Below the pieces are notes generated by a model. That model saw only the letters and a program-made list of their open reading frames with translations. It had not been told where the DNA came from and did not search any database. DNA of 64,000 nt from Mesorhizobium opportunistum WSM2075. Its GTDB lineage: Bacteria > Pseudomonadota > Alphaproteobacteria > Rhizobiales > Rhizobiaceae. Where the stretch lies: assembly GCF_000176035.2 (NCBI RefSeq), contig NC_015675.1, forward strand, positions 6,142,001-6,206,000, written 5' to 3'. The first letter of the stretch is position 1, and every line of letters begins with the position of its first letter. The position numbers and the translations under genes were made by a program. Below, piece after piece: positions 43,301 through 53,342 of the stretch.

Positions 43301-44561
43301 CGGGCGTGCCGGACTGGGCGACGAAGGTCGCCGGGCTGTCGACGTCGGAGATGGTCAGCGTGCCGGAGCTCGAGATGTCGGTGGCCGAGTTGGTCTCGGT
43401 CAGGTGGCGCACGTCGGCCGACAGGATGGCGGCGTCGTTGGTGCCATGGATGTTGATGGTCACCGAGGTGTGGGTGCCGTCGGCGCTGACGACATCGAAA
43501 GTGTCGGTGTAGGTGGTGCCGGCGGCGAACTCGTTATGCGCCGAGGAGGCCGTATAGGTCCAGGCGCCGGCGGCATCGATCGAGAACGCGCCGTAGCTGC
43601 CGGGCGTGCCGGACTGGGCGACGAAGGTCGCCGGGCTGTCGACGTCGGAGATGGTCAGCGTGCCGGAGCTCGAGATGTCGGTGGCCGAGTTGGTCTCGGT
43701 CAGGTGGCGCACGTCGGCCGACAGGATGGCGGCGTCGTTGGTGCCATGGATGGTGACGGTCACCACCTGGGCGGTGCCGTCCTGTGTGTGGACGGTGAAG
43801 GTCTCAGTGAGATTCTGGCCGACGTTGAGGCCCTGCACTGCCGCATTGTTGTTGTTGAGCGTGAAGGTCCAGACACCACCCGCGGTCATCTGGTAGGTCC
43901 CGTAGCCATGATCACTCGCGGCTCCGGCCGCGACCGCCTGGAACGTATTGGGCGTGTTGTCGACGTCGGTGTCTGTCAGCGTGCCGCTCACCGTCGGCGT
44001 TCCGACGATGGCGTTGGCGACGCCGCCGGCCTCGATAACTGAGCCCGTTGAGACGCCGGAAATCACAGCCGCGTCATTCGTGCCTTGGATGTTGACCGAC
44101 ACGCTGGCCCAGCTCAGCGTTCCGTTGCCGAGCTTGATCGCATAGGTGAAGGTCTCGTTGAAATGGTCGTTCGGACCCATGGCCTGCAGGCTGGAGAAGC
44201 CATGCGCCGCCAGATATCCGGTAAGGTCCATCTCGACCTTGCCGCTGTTGATGCGAATCGAAACGCCCTCGCCGATGGTCTCCCAGGTTGAAATGCCGAG
44301 CGTCTGGTAGTCCTGATGCGTGAGGTCAATGGGCGCGTATTGCTTCGTGGCCGTCGACCCGGAAATCCCGTCGTCTACTGAAAAGAGGGATTTTGCGTTT
44401 CCACCCTGATCGTTCGCCATCACATCGAGAACTATGACGGTTTGCGAACCTGACGCGAGGACGACCGTATCCTCTGTGAGATTGTAAGCGTCATCCTGCG
44501 CCTGCGGCGTGTTTGAAAAAGACGCTGTTGTTCCACCTGCATCGGCGATCTTAGTAGCCAT
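40341..44561 (-). CDS. VCBS-repeat surface/secreted protein, probable type I secretion substrate
   Basis: A 1406-residue acidic, Gly/Thr/Asp-rich protein without a Sec signal. Residues about 30-270 hold an N-terminal region and a first VCBS unit (GTNDAAVISG). Residues about 275-673 are four 100-residue VCBS units ending GTNDAAILSADVRHLTETNSA. Another VCBS-like unit follows (about 680-810). A separate domain, AT-richer at DNA level, lies about 815-915. Further on are a single RTX-like stretch (SGDDVLTGSSGNDLFVF, about residue 1020) and a beta-helix-like C-terminal part ending in hydrophobic SSDFVV, as in type I export signals. ATG at 44561 has AGGGGG upstream. Such proteins are adhesins or biofilm proteins. 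The downstream ABC exporter and fusion protein support this cargo role. Confidence 0.85.
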   Translation of the reverse strand: MATKIADAGGTTASFSNTPQAQDDAYNLTEDTVVLASGSQTVIVLDVMANDQGGNAKSLFSVDDGISGSTATKQYAPIDLTHQDYQTLGISTWETIGEGVSIRINSGKVEMDLTGYLAAHGFSSLQAMGPNDHFNETFTYAIKLGNGTLSWASVSVNIQGTNDAAVISGVSTGSVIEAGGVANAIVGTPTVSGTLTDTDVDNTPNTFQAVAAGAASDHGYGTYQMTAGGVWTFTLNNNNAAVQGLNVGQNLTETFTVHTQDGTAQVVTVTIHGTNDAAILSADVRHLTETNSATDISSSGTLTISDVDSPATFVAQSGTPGSYGAFSIDAAGAWTYTASSAHNEFAAGTTYTDTFDVVSADGTHTSVTINIHGTNDAAILSADVRHLTETNSATDISSSGTLTISDVDSPATFVAQSGTPGSYGAFSIDAAGAWTYTASSAHNEFAAGTTYTDTFDVVSADGTHTSVTINIDGTNDAAILSADVRHLTETNSATDISSSGTLTISDVDSPATFVAQSGTPGSYGAFSIDAAGAWTYTASSAHNEFAAGTTYTDTFDVVSADGTHTSVTINIDGTNDAAILSADVRHLTETNSATDISSSGTLTISDVDSPATFVAQSGTPGSYGAFSIDAAGAWTYTASSAHNEFAAGTTYTDTFDVVSADGTHTSVTINIDGTNDNSAPVAVADTNWAKEDTNTSATGNVLQTLAHNGAPSGTFSDHADTDPDGDTLAVSALSGGIDNGTTYTKTGTYGTVVITKATGAYTYTLANAQANVQALAAGQTVTDSFTYTVSDGHGGTTSANLAVTVFGTDEPSSTLIGTVVQGHQGSNNDPSIATINFSTAVHTNFANISDAIHITAGGALVPGTGSFNAAHDQYTFSVIKTGNNGSSYNLTIDAGAFSDNSGDTNAIKIINGTLKPAGTSGEPINLALTDPSHEGALITVTVKDVPSGWTIDGATHNADGSWTTQTNDLHGLTVTTPASFTGAAVLDVQMTWTNADGTLGSASIADNVEAYAPGSPIFAWSGDDVLTGSSGNDLFVFSQPIGVDMVHSFDVAADQIDLIGYNGLADFADLQTHIADDAHGNAVITLGDGQSITLDGVHSNALTAGNFVFDQTPVVNNSGTMTIGDGALLPLSGIIDNSGLISLDSAGGDTLLQVIQHGVTLQGGGQILMSDSAANIISGTGPDVSLVNVDNTISGAGQLGGGMLGLDNRGTIIASGSNALVVDTGGSVVINSGTLEATGSGGLTVAGGVANSGMLWANGGDIVIHGQVTGDGDATIGNLSKIEFGGASSTDVTFGHDAAGTLQLDDSFDYSGRIGGITNDDKLDLGDILFGAGTTAVYQANQDGSGGTLTVSDGTHGAALHLVGSYDANAFKLADDGQGHTVVSYNPAEFTLTGIGDGAISSDFVV
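42541..43740. repeat. Four tandem 300-bp repeats encoding VCBS domains
   Basis: Units at 42541-42840, 42841-43140, 43141-43440 and 43441-43740 have exactly the same length and are nearly identical in DNA. The only differences noticed are GTCGA versus ATGGA near the unit junctions (Asp versus His in the last codons). Such identity at synonymous sites indicates recent duplication or continuing recombination, and unit number may vary between isolates. Confidence 0.97.
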
Positions 44562-45744
44562 TTTCAACCCCCTAGTTATTAAAGAACAGATGTCCAAGCA
44601 TCTGCTTCATTTGACCGTACTGAACGACCGGCTGCTTCCAGCCGAAGAAAAGCCGCGCGAATCCGGGCAGGTATGAATTGTCGCCGTCATCCAGGCACAC
44701 TGCGTCGCTTGGAACAGCCGCCTCAAGCTGGCCGTTCACGGACGGATATTGACCCGATGCTGGTGGACGCGACGGTCGTCGCGCTACGTTCCCCTACCCA
44801 AACTTCATCGTCAAACTCGCGGTTATCGACCACGAACTTTAGATGCCCCTTATATTAGGAGATTATTAACTCTTATAGAGAGGAAGCGTCAACGCCCAAC
44901 TTGGCCGAACAGTTAATAGTCGAGCATAAGGGGGCCACAGCAACTAGAATCGAGTTGTGAGATCGAACGGGCGCACGCCTGATATGAGCTAGGCGGCAGA
45001 CGTGCGGCTCAGCGTGACGAGAGCCCCGCCAGCGCACCACCATACCAACGCCGCACCGCTGCGTATTCCTCGTGCAGCACGCCAACCCGGCAGCCAGTCA
45101 GTTCGCTTGGACGGTCGGGGGATTCAACTGAGATCACTTCACGTACCGGACAGCCCGTCTTGCGGCACCGAGAGCCGACGCATGGTTCTGTCAAGAAAGC
45201 TAAGCTTTTGATCTTAAAGGTAAATAGCCGCAAGAAATATCTTTTGTGTTCACCTGCTATGGAGATCAATCGGTCGATTTTTGCACACGTCCAAGCCGCT
45301 TCGAAAAGTACCGTCACCGCCCCGACGATCCGTATGGTTCCGCGACAACCAGGCAATCGAGCTAGCTCCCCGTACCTTCCTTCGCGCCGGAAGCGGTCTT
45401 GAATGTGAGGGTACGTTTGTGGGTACCTTTTCGACCATCATCGCCCGCGCGATGATGGCTATGACGCGACAGCGGCCGTGAGCATTCCGACAACTCCAAA
45501 TGCCTCGCATTGATGGGCTTCCGGCCAGGTTTCGCAATGTGGATAGCCGCCCAAGCGAAGTTTGCTCCCGATCAATGAACGCGATTCGTTCTGTTGATAG
45601 GCTTCCTCGATGGGGCGGCCATTGGGATGGCAATGGCAGGCAAGAGATCTGTCCTTCTGCTCCTTTCGACGAATTGACTAAGTGCCGATCGAACCGCAGA
45701 CCGGATCAGACCGGGAGGAAATTCATCAGGGTTGGAGGATAAGT
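44562..45744. other. 1.18-kb region without a recognisable gene
   Basis: No reading frame here resembles a known protein, and the small frames lack ribosome-binding sites and normal codon use. The part at about 44830-44885 is AT-rich and probably contains the promoter of the minus-strand VCBS gene. The remainder (45000-45700) looks like decayed sequence between the surface-protein locus and the aldehyde-dehydrogenase module. No tRNA, insertion-sequence ends or CRISPR pattern was seen. Confidence 0.5.
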
Positions 45745-46713
45745 ATGGGAGAAGATCTATCCGGTCATCATGCCGACCGCATCCAGGCGGCGATTGCGTC
45801 GGACGCGGCGGCGAAGTCCGCCCTGGTTGCCTCCTGGCGACGGTCTTCCAATTTGCATCGGCTCGAACCAGCCGATTGCAGCCCTCCACATTATCTGACG
45901 GAGGCCGAACTGGCGCAGGCCCGGCAACGGATCGAACCTCTCCTTCGTGCTGCCCAAGCCAGTCTCGACCGTCTCTATCTCGCGGTAGGCGGCGTCGGAT
46001 GCTGTGTCCTGCTCGCCGATCGCGACGGCGTGCCGGTCGAACGGCGCGGCGCGCCTGTCGATGATGAGACGTTTCATTCCTGGGGTTTGTGGACTGGCTC
46101 CGTCTGGAATGAGGAAAGCCAGGGCACCAATGGGATCGGCACCTGCCTGGTCGAACGCCGGGCGTTGACGATCCACCGTGACCAGCATTTCCACACGCGC
46201 AACACCCTGCTCAGCTGCACCACAGCCCCGATCCACGACCATGAGGGAAACCTCGTGGCCGCGCTTGACGTGTCCTCCTGCCGGGCCGACCTGACCGAAG
46301 CCTTCGTCAATCTCATCTCGATGGCTGTCGTCGACGCGGCGCGCCGGATCGAAAGCGAAAACTTCAAGATGGCATTCCCGAAGGCACGAATTCTGCTTGC
46401 GCCGGTGACCGACAAGGGTTCGGGCGCGCTGATCGCCATCGACGCGGACGATCTCGTGGTCGGCGCTACCCGTTCGGCCCGCCTGGCGCTTGGCATTACA
46501 CAGCAGTGTCTCGACAAACCAATGCCCGCCGCCGATCTGCTCGGCTGGGCTGAGATTGGCCCTAAGGTTCTTGCTGAGGCAGAGCGCGGGGCCCTCCAGC
46601 GTGCGCTCGCGCGGGCTGACGGAAATGTCTCGGCCGCGGCGCAGGCGCTTGGCATCAGCCGCGCGACGCTTCACCGCAAACTCAACCGCCTGGATGTCCA
46701 TCGGCCTCACTGA
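45745..46713 (+). CDS. GAF-domain, Fis-type helix-turn-helix regulator (AcoR-like, no AAA+ domain)
   Basis: A 322-residue regulator. The N-terminal segment and GAF-like sensor (about residues 60-215, with NEESQGTNGIGTCLVERRALTI) are of the AcoR type. The C-terminus has a Fis-type helix-turn-helix (ADGNVSAAAQALGISRATLHRKLNRL). The sigma-54 AAA+ domain that normally lies between them is absent, so it cannot activate sigma-54 promoters in the classical way. ATG at 45745 follows GGAGGATAAGT. It precedes an acetaldehyde-type dehydrogenase and probably regulates it. Confidence 0.85.
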   Translation: MGEDLSGHHADRIQAAIASDAAAKSALVASWRRSSNLHRLEPADCSPPHYLTEAELAQARQRIEPLLRAAQASLDRLYLAVGGVGCCVLLADRDGVPVERRGAPVDDETFHSWGLWTGSVWNEESQGTNGIGTCLVERRALTIHRDQHFHTRNTLLSCTTAPIHDHEGNLVAALDVSSCRADLTEAFVNLISMAVVDAARRIESENFKMAFPKARILLAPVTDKGSGALIAIDADDLVVGATRSARLALGITQQCLDKPMPAADLLGWAEIGPKVLAEAERGALQRALARADGNVSAAAQALGISRATLHRKLNRLDVHRPH

Positions 46714-46857
46714 AACGCCGAGATCCCGTGACTGTCGCAATTCTGCGACACATCTTGCCCAACCGCGGCAACCGATACGGTGACAACCGGAGGCGGAAAT
46801 CGCAAGCCTCTCCCGAAGCGTTCGCATCCCGCGACGCCAGCTTTGGGAGGAAGACAC

Positions 46858-48375
<1,518 letters not shown>

Positions 48376-48440
48376 TCGCCTCTTTGGCTCAAAGGCGCGG
48401 CTCCGCAGGGGCCGCGCCCCAGGCTGGAAATCGAAAACCC

Positions 48441-48785
48441 ATGCATGCCAAGGTCACGGCAACGCCGGCAGCGCTTGAACTGATCGCGGAGATCGTCGCC
48501 GAGCACGGTCCGGTGCTGTTCCATCAATCCGGCGGCTGCTGCGACGGCTCTTCGCCTATGTGCTATCCGCTGGACGGATTCATCGTCGGCGACCACGATG
48601 TCCTGCTCGGCCATATCGGTGACGCGCCGTTCTACATCGGCGCCTCGCAATTCGAGGCCTGGAAGCATACCGATCTCATTATCGATGTGGTGCCAGGCCG
48701 CGGCGGCATGTTCTCGCTGGACAACGGAAGGGAGAAGCGTTTCCTGACGCGGTCGACGATCTGCGCTGTTCAGACCGGGATATAG
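48441..48785 (+). CDS. DUF779 family protein
   Basis: A 114-residue protein of the DUF779 family. It has the conserved cysteine-rich block FHQSGGCCDGSSPMCYP (about residues 28-44), GDVLLG-like HDVLLGHI, and FYIGASQFEAWKHTDLIIDV. Genes of this family commonly follow acetaldehyde/alcohol dehydrogenases; its role is unknown, though the cysteines could bind metal. ATG at 48441 is used; the open frame upstream of it is leader. Confidence 0.85.
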   Translation: MHAKVTATPAALELIAEIVAEHGPVLFHQSGGCCDGSSPMCYPLDGFIVGDHDVLLGHIGDAPFYIGASQFEAWKHTDLIIDVVPGRGGMFSLDNGREKRFLTRSTICAVQTGI

Positions 48786-48835
48786 GCATTTCACATGACT
48801 TGCCGGCCCGGGAGCATTCCTGACGCAGCCGATGT

Positions 48836-50185
48836 TCAGACCGCCACGGAATGCCTCGCCTTGCCGGTTTCGAGATATTTGTCGAACTTCGCCGCGACGC
48901 TTCTGACAAAGGGGCGGCTTTCGACCGGCACGACGAAGTGATCACCGTGAAGTTCAAGCAACCGGGCAGGATCAAGAAGGGCGGTGGAACTCGCTTTGCC
49001 GAGAAGCCTTTGGCCAGCCTCGCCAAAGCGCTCAACCAGGTCGATCGCTGAAAAGCCGGAATCGCACATCAGCCGCTCGATGATCCAACCGCGAGCGCGG
49101 TCGTCGTCGGAAAAAGCAATTCCGCGAACCGAAGCCAACCCACCGTCATCCACCATGCGGCCATACTCGGCGGTCGAAGGCATGTTCTGTACATAGCCTT
49201 GCCGGAATTGGCTGATGGATGACGGGCCGAGGCCGATCAAGGTTTCGCAACGATCCTCGGTGTAGCCCTGAAAGTTGCGACGCAACATCCCCGCATGCGC
49301 GGCAAGCGCCAGCGCATCGCCCGGTTTGGCGAAATGGTCGAGCCCGATTGCTTCGTATCCCTGGTCGAGTATGGCGCGAGCTGCCAATTGCGATTGGGCA
49401 AACCGCTCCTCCGGGCCTGGCAACCAGGCCTCGTCGATCATTGTCTGATGTTTCTTGAACCATGGCACATGGGCATAGCCAAAAAGGGCGATCCGGTCGG
49501 GCTCGAGCGTCAGCGCCTGCATGACAGTGGACAAGACGCTCTCCCCGGTCTGGTGCGGCAAGCCGTAGAGCAGGTCCAGGTTGACCGACTCGACGCCGCG
49601 TGACCGAACGCCGTCGACGACTGTCTTGGTCTGCAAGAAGGTCTGTTCGCGATTGATGGCCTTCTGCACCTTCGGATCGAAATCCTGGACCCCGAGGCTG
49701 GCTCTCGTCATGCCGATTTCGGCAAGCGCGTCGAGGCGGGCTTCGTCCATATCGTTGGGTTCGATTTCGACGCTGATCTTGGCGCCGGGAAGAAATGAGA
49801 AGCTATTGCGCAGAACGGCTCCCAGCGCCACCATGTCCTGTGGTTTGAGCATCGTCGGTGAGCCGCCACCGAAATGGACGGCACGTACCCGGCCCTTGCC
49901 TTCGGCGAGACTTGAGACGGTGGCGATCTCCGCATGCAGCGATCTCAGATATTTTGTGACCGGTTCGTAGTGGCGTGTCTGCTTGGTGTGGCACGCACAG
50001 AACCAGCAAAGCTTGTCGCAATAGGGGATGTGCAGATAGAGCGAGATCTCGTCGCCCTCGTTGAGCGCCTGCAGCCAGCCACGACAGACGGCGGCATCGA
50101 CGCCCGGATGAAAATGCGGCGCCGTCGGGTAACTCGTATAACGCGGCACGTTCTCGCCAAGCCTGGCAACTAATTCTGGCCGCAT
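48836..50185 (-). CDS. hemN: Oxygen-independent coproporphyrinogen III oxidase
   Basis: A 449-residue radical SAM enzyme that makes protoporphyrinogen IX without oxygen, supplying haem for the cbb3 oxidase under microaerobic conditions. The iron-sulfur motif is CDKLCWFCAC (CxxxCxxC) after YLHIPY, followed by HFGGGSPT (SAM-binding glycines), EIEPND and GVQDFDP. The ATG at 50185 yields the usual length; the open frame to 50371 is leader and overlaps the anaerobox. It is divergent from fnrN and shares the TTGAT-type box at 50244-50257. Confidence 0.93.
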   Translation of the reverse strand: MRPELVARLGENVPRYTSYPTAPHFHPGVDAAVCRGWLQALNEGDEISLYLHIPYCDKLCWFCACHTKQTRHYEPVTKYLRSLHAEIATVSSLAEGKGRVRAVHFGGGSPTMLKPQDMVALGAVLRNSFSFLPGAKISVEIEPNDMDEARLDALAEIGMTRASLGVQDFDPKVQKAINREQTFLQTKTVVDGVRSRGVESVNLDLLYGLPHQTGESVLSTVMQALTLEPDRIALFGYAHVPWFKKHQTMIDEAWLPGPEERFAQSQLAARAILDQGYEAIGLDHFAKPGDALALAAHAGMLRRNFQGYTEDRCETLIGLGPSSISQFRQGYVQNMPSTAEYGRMVDDGGLASVRGIAFSDDDRARGWIIERLMCDSGFSAIDLVERFGEAGQRLLGKASSTALLDPARLLELHGDHFVVPVESRPFVRSVAAKFDKYLETGKARHSVAV

Positions 50186-50243
50186 GTCGCTATCAACTCC
50201 GGAATGTTTCGCGCGATACTGCTCGCGAGGGGCGGTAGCCGCC

Positions 50244-50257
50244 TTGATTTCGGTCAA
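50244..50257. promoter_or_regulatory. Anaerobox (FNR/FixK site) between hemN and fnrN
   Basis: TTGATTTCGGTCAA matches TTGAT-N4-ATCAA with one mismatch. It lies 59 bp upstream of the hemN start and 91 bp upstream of the fnrN start, suitable for activation of hemN and for autoregulation of fnrN. Confidence 0.8.
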
Positions 50258-50347
50258 TGCCCATTGGCTGCGGACAAACTGCCGCAAGGCTTTTTCTTGG
50301 GTCGATGCTATATCCTGACGGAACCTTTGGGTTCGCGGACGACCACG

Positions 50348-51076
50348 ATGACAGTGCGTCAGGATGTACATAGCGCCGGCATTCCCGTGCTTTGCCAGTC
50401 ATGCGAAGCGCGGCATCATGGCGTTTGTGGCGCGCTCGATCCGGACCAGCTGGTGAGCCTCGCCAAGACCTCATCGAAGCATACCGTCGAAGCGGGCGTG
50501 GAATTGATCGGTGACGCCGAGGCCGTCGACAGCTACGCGAATGTGCTTTCCGGCGTGGTCAAGCTGATGAAAAGCCTTTCGGACGGGCGCCAGCAGATTG
50601 TCGGGCTTCAATTTGCTCCCGATTTTCTGGGTAGGCCCTTCAAGGTGGAAAGCGCGATCAACGCCGAAGCCGCAACCGCAGTCTCCCTGTGCTCGTTCCC
50701 AAAGGCGGCCATCGAACGGATGATGAAGGAATCGCCGGGACTGCAGCATCGTCTCTTCAAGCAGACGCTGAACGAACTCGATGATGCCCGCGACTGGATG
50801 GTGACGCTGGGCCGCAAGAGTGCTTCGGAAAAGGTGGCGAGCTTCCTACTCATGATCGCCAGGAACATCGACCCCACGCTTGATCCGGCCGCCCAGTCGA
50901 CAAGTTTCGATCTGCCTTTGACCCGCGCCGACATCGCCGATTTCCTCGGTCTGACGATCGAGACTGTCAGCCGTCAGCTGACCCGGCTGCGATCAGATGG
51001 CGTGATCCGCATCGAGAACAATCGGCATGTCATCGTCGATAGCTTGAATCGACTGCAGCGCCGCTCCGGCGCCTAG
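50348..51076 (+). CDS. fnrN: FNR-type oxygen-responsive regulator
   Basis: A 242-residue Crp/Fnr protein. N-terminal cysteines C-x2-C-x7-C (LCQSCEARHHGVC) plus a later cysteine in AVSLCSFP provide four ligands for an oxygen-sensitive 4Fe-4S cluster, which distinguishes FnrN from FixK. The cAMP-type beta-roll domain follows, then a helix-turn-helix with ETVSRQLTRL. The E-x2-S-R pattern is that of FNR proteins recognising TTGAT sites. ATG at 50348 is chosen; the upstream frame is the promoter. It probably controls hemN, ccoN and fixG promoters, which all bear matching boxes. Confidence 0.92.
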   Translation: MTVRQDVHSAGIPVLCQSCEARHHGVCGALDPDQLVSLAKTSSKHTVEAGVELIGDAEAVDSYANVLSGVVKLMKSLSDGRQQIVGLQFAPDFLGRPFKVESAINAEAATAVSLCSFPKAAIERMMKESPGLQHRLFKQTLNELDDARDWMVTLGRKSASEKVASFLLMIARNIDPTLDPAAQSTSFDLPLTRADIADFLGLTIETVSRQLTRLRSDGVIRIENNRHVIVDSLNRLQRRSGA

Positions 51077-51078
51077 GC

Positions 51079-51513
51079 TCAATCGACAAACCCAATCATC
51101 GGCAGGACATGCTCGCGCTCGAAGGCGATATGCCGGCGCAGGCTTTCAAAGAACCCGCGCAGCATGAACCCAACCGCCTCGGCATTGTCGATCGTCTTGC
51201 CGTGGCCGATCGCCAGCAACATCTCGGTCAACTCACCGGCAAAGCATTCGTCCTCGATATGCTCGGCGCTCAATCGCCTTGCTGAATCAAGATTGGCATC
51301 ACTGCCGGCCAACGCCGTCTCGTATGCGGGGAATATGACCGTCTCTTCGTATCGATGACTGTCGCGCAACAGCGGAACGATTGCGTTCGCTACCGCCAAG
51401 CATGCCAAAGTGTCGACCTTGGGCAGCGTGTCCGCGATCCTTTCCAAGGCGTCGCAGAGCTGCAGTTTTTCCAAGTGTACACGTTTCATCACCGCAGCAG
51501 ACCCCGCCGGCAT
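51079..51513 (-). CDS. Hemerythrin HHE domain protein
   Basis: A 144-residue four-helix protein with hemerythrin-type iron ligands: [18 protein letters not shown], and [13 protein letters not shown]. Such proteins bind oxygen, NO or sense redox. The frame is open far upstream, through the ccoN leader, but only this part matches the family. The ATG at 51513 is favoured (51489 is possible) because the shared anaerobox at 51628 would then lie at normal distance. It converges with fnrN with 2 bp between stops and diverges from ccoN. It may protect the microaerobic machinery from NO or oxygen. Confidence 0.8.
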   Translation of the reverse strand: MPAGSAAVMKRVHLEKLQLCDALERIADTLPKVDTLACLAVANAIVPLLRDSHRYEETVIFPAYETALAGSDANLDSARRLSAEHIEDECFAGELTEMLLAIGHGKTIDNAEAVGFMLRGFFESLRRHIAFEREHVLPMIGFVD

Positions 51514-51627
51514 CGAATTTTTGCCGCCTGCATGCAGTGGAAACGGTCCCCCTCCTGTCTGCGAGTTCAACGGCAATCTCCTGATCGTTCGCAGGATCAA
51601 GCCTGCCCAATCCAAATGCATATGACT

Positions 51628-51641
51628 TTGACATGGATCAA
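51628..51641. promoter_or_regulatory. Anaerobox (FNR/FixK site) upstream of ccoN
   Basis: TTGACATGGATCAA fits TTGAY-N4-RTCAA. Its centre is 86 bp upstream of the ccoN start, so a transcript starting 41.5 bp downstream would have a 45-nt leader. On the other strand it would equally suit the hemerythrin gene. Confidence 0.85.
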
Positions 51642-51720
51642 GGCGGGGACGTGCCGGCTGCGGAATTGGTGTTGCCGCGGATTGACGTCCGCGCAGGGAA
51701 TTCGAGGTCGGGGAAATGTC

Positions 51721-53331
51721 ATGAAGTTCGGCACACAAATCTTCGCGTTGAGCCTTTTTACATTCGCGGCCTTGGTGGCCGCCGGCTTCGGCGTGGACGA
51801 GCCGTTCCGGCAGCACATGTGGGTGCTGTTCTTCATGCTGCTCGGTTTTGTCGCCATCCTCATTCGCAACTCGAGCTTCGAAGTCGCCGCTCCGATCGAT
51901 CCATCCGCTTACATGGACGGTCCAATCCGCTACGGCGCCATCGCCACGATGTTCTGGGGTGTCGTCGGCATGCTGGTCGGCGTGGTCATCGCGCTGCAGC
52001 TGGCCTACCCCGATCTCAATATTCAGCCTTGGTTCAATTTCGGCCGTTTGCGGCCGCTGCACACGTCCGGTGTCGTCTTCGCCTTCGGCGGCAACGCGCT
52101 GCTGTGCACGTCATTGTACGTCGTGCAACGTACCTGCCGCGCCCGCCTGTTCGGCGGCGATCTCGCCTGGTTCGTCTTCTGGGGCTACCAGCTTTTCATC
52201 GTAATGGCCGCGACAGGCTACCTGCTCGGCATCACCGAGAGCCGCGAATACGCCGAACCCGAATGGTACGTGGACATCTGGCTGACCATCGTCTGGGTCG
52301 CTTACCTCATCCTGTTCCTTGGCACGATCCTGAAGCGCAAGGAACCGCACATCTACGTCGCCAACTGGTTCTACCTGTCCTTCATCGTCACCATCGCGAT
52401 GCTGCATGTGGTCAACAACCTTTCGATGCCGGCCTCTTTCCTCGGTTCCAAGAGTTACTCCGCCTTTTCCGGCGTCCAGGACGCGCTGACGCAATGGTGG
52501 TACGGCCACAACGCGGTCGGCTTCTTCCTCACGGCCGGCTTCCTCGGCATGATGTATTATTTCGTGCCCAAGCAGGCGAACCGTCCAGTCTATTCCTACC
52601 GGCTTTCGATCATCCATTTCTGGGCGATCATCTTTCTCTACATCTGGGCTGGGCCGCATCACCTGCACTATACCGCCCTGCCCGACTGGGCGCAGACGCT
52701 CGGCATGGTGTTCTCGATCATGCTGTGGATGCCGTCCTGGGGCGGCATGATCAATGGCCTGATGACGCTGTCCGGCGCCTGGGACAAGCTGCGCACCGAC
52801 CCGATCATCCGCATGATGGTGATGGCCATCGCCTTCTACGGCATGTCGACCTTCGAAGGCCCGATGATGTCGATCAAGGCGGTCAACTCGCTATCGCATT
52901 ATACCGACTGGACCATTGGTCACGTGCACTCCGGTGCACTCGGCTGGGTCGGCATGATCTCGTTCGGCGCGATCTACTACATGGTGCCGAAGCTCTGGAA
53001 CCGTAACCGGCTCTATTCGCTGCGGCTGGTTACCTGGCACTTCTGGCTGGCGACCCTGGGGATCGTCGTCTACGCCGCGGTCATGTGGGTGTCCGGCATC
53101 ATGCAGGGCCTGATGTGGCGCGAATACGACGAGCAGGGCTTCCTGGTCTACTCCTTCGCCGAGACCGTCGCTGCCATGCACCCCTACTACGTCATGCGCG
53201 CCATGGGCGGCGCCATGTATCTCTCGGGTGCCCTGATCATGGCCTGGAACATCACCATGACCATCCTCGGCCACCAGCGTGAGGAGCAACCGATGCCGGG
53301 CTCCGTTCCCGCCCTTCAGCCTGCCGAATAA
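51721..53331 (+). CDS. ccoN: Cytochrome cbb3 oxidase subunit I
   Basis: A 536-residue integral membrane subunit with 12 or more hydrophobic helices carrying the low-spin haem b and the haem b3-CuB centre. Histidine-containing helices typical of heme-copper oxidases are visible: [46 protein letters not shown] (CuB ligands), and [14 protein letters not shown]. The ATG at 51721 lies 79 bp after the anaerobox. It is first gene of ccoNOQP, which gives respiration at very low oxygen, as needed in nodules and before denitrification. Also known as fixN in rhizobia. Confidence 0.96.
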   Translation: MKFGTQIFALSLFTFAALVAAGFGVDEPFRQHMWVLFFMLLGFVAILIRNSSFEVAAPIDPSAYMDGPIRYGAIATMFWGVVGMLVGVVIALQLAYPDLNIQPWFNFGRLRPLHTSGVVFAFGGNALLCTSLYVVQRTCRARLFGGDLAWFVFWGYQLFIVMAATGYLLGITESREYAEPEWYVDIWLTIVWVAYLILFLGTILKRKEPHIYVANWFYLSFIVTIAMLHVVNNLSMPASFLGSKSYSAFSGVQDALTQWWYGHNAVGFFLTAGFLGMMYYFVPKQANRPVYSYRLSIIHFWAIIFLYIWAGPHHLHYTALPDWAQTLGMVFSIMLWMPSWGGMINGLMTLSGAWDKLRTDPIIRMMVMAIAFYGMSTFEGPMMSIKAVNSLSHYTDWTIGHVHSGALGWVGMISFGAIYYMVPKLWNRNRLYSLRLVTWHFWLATLGIVVYAAVMWVSGIMQGLMWREYDEQGFLVYSFAETVAAMHPYYVMRAMGGAMYLSGALIMAWNITMTILGHQREEQPMPGSVPALQPAE

Positions 53332-53342
53332 GGAGCCAGAAC

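Noticed and set aside
42541..43740. Repeat array considered as CRISPR
   Set aside because: Units are 300 bp, contiguous and in frame within a coding sequence, with no spacers.
42570..44042. Long plus-strand open frame (about 490 codons) opposite the VCBS gene
   Set aside because: It is an antisense shadow of the repeated gene; it repeats with the same 300-bp period, has no ribosome-binding site and encodes low-complexity Gly/Val/Asp-rich sequence without relatives.
45009..45356. Minus-strand open frame of 115 codons in the gene-free stretch
   Set aside because: No recognisable domain, no convincing ribosome-binding site, and codon use unlike neighbouring genes; kept as part of the non-coding region.
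51514..52062. N-terminal extension of the hemerythrin frame into ccoN
   Set aside because: The extension runs antisense to ccoN and through the anaerobox; only the part after 51513 resembles hemerythrin.
51633..53006. 457-codon open frame overlapping ccoN in another frame
   Set aside because: Arg/His-rich out-of-frame reading of ccoN, which itself matches the oxidase subunit throughout.
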